Assembly: GCA_029777755.1 (NCBI GenBank)
Contig: JAKORQ010000434.1
Location: 1 to 15,849, forward strand
Direction: 5' to 3'
Source: Planctomycetota bacterium
Lineage (GTDB): Bacteria > Planctomycetota > Phycisphaerae > Tepidisphaerales > Tepidisphaeraceae
DNA: 15,849 nt
Part shown: positions 14,208 through 15,849 of the stretch, in pieces
Layout: each line of letters begins with the position of its first letter
Numbering within the stretch: the first letter of the stretch is position 1
Notes under the pieces: generated by a model
The model's database searches: none
What the model was told of the DNA's origin: nothing
The model's input: only the letters and a program-made list of their open reading frames with translations
Made by a program: the position numbers and the translations under genes

Positions 14208-15527
14208 TCACCGTCCCATGCGAATACTGACGCTTGCGGCATGGGCGTCGAGCCCCTCTGCCTTTGCAAGCTCGGTGATGGCCTGGGAGTCGGCTGCCAG
14301 TCCATCGCGCGTGTATCTCTCCACGCTGCTGCGGCGCATGAACTCGTAAACCGATATGCCGCTACTGAAACGTGCGGTAGTGTTGGTCGGCAGGCAGTGG
14401 CTGGGTCCGGCCACGTAATCGCCGGCCGCCACCGCCGAGTACGGCCCGACAAAGACCGCCCCGCCATGACGAAGCTTTGCCAGCACGGCGTCATCGTCAC
14501 GCGTCTGGATGTTCACATGCTCGGCCGCGAAACGGTTCGCGAAATCGAGTACTTCATCCATATCTCTGCAGACGATGATGGCCGAGTGGCTGGCCAGTGC
14601 CTTCTCAATTGCCACAACCCTGCCGCGCTGGCTGGCCTGCGAGACGACTTCCTTCTGCACTGCCTGCGCCAGCTCCATGCTGTCGGTGATGAGGAAGCCG
14701 CTCCCCGGGTCGTGCTCCGCCTGTGCGATAAGGTCGGCCGCGATGAAGGCCGCATTGCCGCTGCTGTCGGCGATCGTCACGATCTCCGAAGGCCCCAGGA
14801 AGCCGTCGATACCAACGCATCCTGCAACCGCCCGCTTGGCGAGCTGCACGAAGGCGTTACCTGGCCCGACGATCTTATCGACTGCGGGAATCGTCTGTGT
14901 GCCGAAGGCCATGGCGGCGATGGCGGCCGCCCCTCCGGCGCGGTAGACATCGGTGAGTTTCAGTTCATGGCAGGCGGCCAGCACCAGGTCCGACTTGCCA
15001 TACTTGCTGGGGGGCGTGCATACGACTATCCGCTTTACGCCAGCCACCTGGGCGGGAACGGCCAGCATTATCAGGCTGGAGGGATAAGATGCCTTGCCGC
15101 CGGGGAAATAGCAGCCGGCCGAGTCCAGCGGGATAAAGCGTATACCAAGCTCGGTCCCCGCCCGCTCCAGCATCTCGGGAGCCTTGGGCATGATATGCGA
15201 CTGGTACTCCGCGACCTGGCGGATCGACTGCCGTATGGCAGCGATAAGTTCAGGGCTCACCCGCGCGTGGGCTTCGCGCATCTCCCCCGGCGTGACTCGC
15301 AGTTGATCGGTGGTGAAGTCGGGATCGTCAAATTTCCTCGCTGAATCAACGATGGCCTGGTCGCCCCGCTCGGCGACGTCTGCGAGAATCTGCTGAACAG
15401 CCGCGGCCTGGGCCGCCCGCTCGCCGCGATTGAGCGCAAGATCGCGAGGATCCAGCCGCAGATTGGCGAGTAACTGGAGAGCGTTGTTAAGCTGCTGATT
15501 GTCCGATGTCTGAAGAATGGGGATCAT
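14208..15527 (-). CDS. hisD: Histidinol dehydrogenase
   Basis: HisD performs the last two oxidations of histidine synthesis, L-histidinol to L-histidine, with two NAD and a zinc ion, in the cytoplasm. From ATG 15527 it has 439 residues, close to the usual 430-440. Visible motifs include CYFPGGKASYPSS (139-151), VGPGNAFVQLAKRAVAG (220-236) and GIDGFLGPSEI (239-249). The zinc ligands of the E. coli enzyme (Gln259, His262, Asp360, His419) correspond with a constant offset of 10 to Gln269 and His272 (IAQAEHDPGSG), Asp370 (AAGDYVAGPSH) and His429 (LDAHAASVSIR). The catalytic Glu-His pair is Glu336-His337 (AAEHVN). The frame is open upstream to 15731, but that part has no HisD similarity. No Shine-Dalgarno precedes the ATG. 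No other his genes are in the window, so the pathway is dispersed. Confidence 0.97.
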   Translation of the reverse strand: MIPILQTSDNQQLNNALQLLANLRLDPRDLALNRGERAAQAAAVQQILADVAERGDQAIVDSARKFDDPDFTTDQLRVTPGEMREAHARVSPELIAAIRQSIRQVAEYQSHIMPKAPEMLERAGTELGIRFIPLDSAGCYFPGGKASYPSSLIMLAVPAQVAGVKRIVVCTPPSKYGKSDLVLAACHELKLTDVYRAGGAAAIAAMAFGTQTIPAVDKIVGPGNAFVQLAKRAVAGCVGIDGFLGPSEIVTIADSSGNAAFIAADLIAQAEHDPGSGFLITDSMELAQAVQKEVVSQASQRGRVVAIEKALASHSAIIVCRDMDEVLDFANRFAAEHVNIQTRDDDAVLAKLRHGGAVFVGPYSAVAAGDYVAGPSHCLPTNTTARFSSGISVYEFMRRSSVERYTRDGLAADSQAITELAKAEGLDAHAASVSIRMGR

Positions 15528-15537
15528 TTGCTGACAG

Positions 15538-15566
15538 AATTTAGGTACAGCCGCGCCGGTCTGCAA
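15538..15566 (-). promoter_or_regulatory. Promoter candidate for hisD, possibly leaderless
   Basis: On the - strand, TTGCAG (15566-15561) and TAAATT (15543-15538, 4 of 6 to the -10 consensus) have a 17-bp spacer. The -10 ends 10 nt before the ATG at 15527, so the leader would be only a few bases. No histidine leader peptide or attenuator fits in that space. Confidence 0.35.
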
Positions 15567-15627
15567 GGAAGCGGCCTGGCGCGGTCCCCGTAAGTGGCGC
15601 AACCATGGGTGAATTTTGCATTCAAGC

Positions 15628-15639
15628 GGCGGCTCCGCC
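15628..15639. repeat. Short perfect palindrome in promoter spacer
   Basis: GGCGG-CT-CCGCC is a 5-bp perfect inverted repeat with a 2-nt centre. It lies directly upstream of the extended -10, in the -35 to -10 spacer, where a bound protein would block polymerase. It is short enough to be chance in G+C-rich DNA. Confidence 0.3.
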
Positions 15640-15648
15640 TGATATAGT
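15640..15648 (+). promoter_or_regulatory. Extended -10 promoter for the 3'-end partial gene
   Basis: TGATATAGT matches the extended -10 pattern TG-N-TATAAT with one mismatch. The -35 side is poor (TTCAAG at 15621-15626 with a 16-bp spacer, or TTGCAT at 15616-15621 with 21 bp), as expected for extended -10 promoters. Transcription would begin near 15655, giving a leader of about 50 nt to the ATG at 15705. Confidence 0.45.
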
Positions 15649-15704
15649 TCTTCTCCTGGATTGTGGCTATGGGTCAATTTTGAGCAGATCTGAAGGCAAG
15701 CTAT

Positions 15705-15849
15705 ATGACACAAGTCGAGAACGCGACGCAAACCTGTGAACCGCAGGCACCGGCACAGGTGCGCTACTGGCCTCGCAACCTGGTCTTCATCGCATCCTTG
15801 GCTGCCATACTGTGCGCGCTATTCATGCTGGCGCGGGCTGGCATGATGA
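15705..15849 (+). CDS. Unknown single-TM membrane protein, 3' partial
   Basis: The frame is open from the ATG at 15705 to the window end, 48 codons, and continues beyond. GAAGG at 15692-15696 lies 8 nt before the ATG, and an extended -10 promoter candidate lies further upstream. The visible sequence begins with about 23 polar residues (MTQVENATQTCEPQAPAQV), then RYWPRN, then one hydrophobic segment (LVFIASLAAILCALFMLA, about residues 27-44). This is the pattern of a protein with a short cytoplasmic N-terminus anchored by an N-terminal membrane helix. Too little is visible to assign a family. It is divergent from hisD across 177 bp. Confidence 0.65.
   Translation, partial: MTQVENATQTCEPQAPAQVRYWPRNLVFIASLAAILCALFMLARAGMM

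Larger units (their letters stand above)
15605..15682 (+). repeat. Pair of 14-nt direct repeats bracketing a promoter
   Basis: ATGGGTGAATTTTG at 15605-15618 recurs as ATGGGTCAATTTTG at 15669-15682 with one mismatch, 64 bp apart start to start (about six DNA turns). The first copy lies just upstream of the extended -10 at 15640-15648, the second downstream of the expected transcription start. The first copy also overlaps a dyad TGAAT-N5-ATTCA at 15610-15624. The layout suggests two operator sites for one regulator, but no regulator is identified. Confidence 0.5.

Noticed and set aside
14241..15344. Long + strand open frame of 367 codons opposite hisD
   Set aside because: The - strand frame encodes a complete hisD with every catalytic residue. 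The + frame yields His/Arg/Gly-rich sequence with no family motif, as expected of an antisense frame in G+C-rich coding DNA.
15528..15731. Upstream extension of the hisD frame
   Set aside because: These 68 codons show no HisD similarity and cover divergent promoter elements and the repeat pair. The ATG at 15527 gives the usual length.

Overview
The window is a gene-dense, G+C-rich stretch of bacterial chromosome (about 60% G+C by eye) with no rRNA, tRNA, CRISPR, transposase or phage genes. It holds eleven complete protein genes and one partial gene at each edge. No gap between genes exceeds about 180 bp, so there is no gene-free stretch over 300 bp. The gene set is that of a free-living prototroph: aroB, hisD and thiD for biosynthesis, dprA and priA for DNA handling, plus signalling and envelope proteins. 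A lineage in or near the Planctomycetota (Phycisphaerae-like) is a guess. It rests on the secreted repeat protein with a HEAT-like tail, the GAF-SpoIIE phosphatase and weak Shine-Dalgarno use, and nothing here proves it.

Region 1 (2-4310, + strand) is a tight run. The 3' part of aroB overlaps dprA (TAATG), and dprA overlaps a NUDIX hydrolase gene (ATGA). After 45 bp comes a large exported protein with six copies of a roughly 50-residue beta-rich repeat and a HEAT-like C-terminus.

Region 2 (4346-8927) is a signalling block interrupted by thiD. A promoter candidate precedes a PAS-GAF-receiver protein whose histidine-kinase-like helix has lost its histidine. thiD lies convergent with it, and the two coding ends overlap by 26 bp. 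Divergent from thiD are a GAF-SpoIIE (PP2C-type) phosphatase and a small TPR protein.

Region 3 (8932-12802) holds an unrecognised multi-spanning membrane protein on the - strand, divergent from priA, followed by a VOC/PhnB-like protein with a strong ribosome binding site.

Region 4 (12810-15849) has hisD followed on the - strand by a flippase-like (UPF0104/LPG synthase TM) membrane protein with an unusual extra-membrane insertion. Divergent from hisD is the start of an unrecognised single-TM protein that runs off the window. The 177-bp hisD divergent region carries a near-perfect 14-nt direct repeat on either side of an extended -10 promoter, plus two short dyads.

I saw no clearly new multi-gene system. 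The observations most worth following are the repeats around the promoter at 15605-15682, the recurring absence of a Shine-Dalgarno with a -10-like hexamer 7-10 nt before the start codon (thiD, priA, the flippase gene, hisD), the signalling protein with a degenerate phosphoacceptor helix, the six-repeat exported protein and the flippase insertion.
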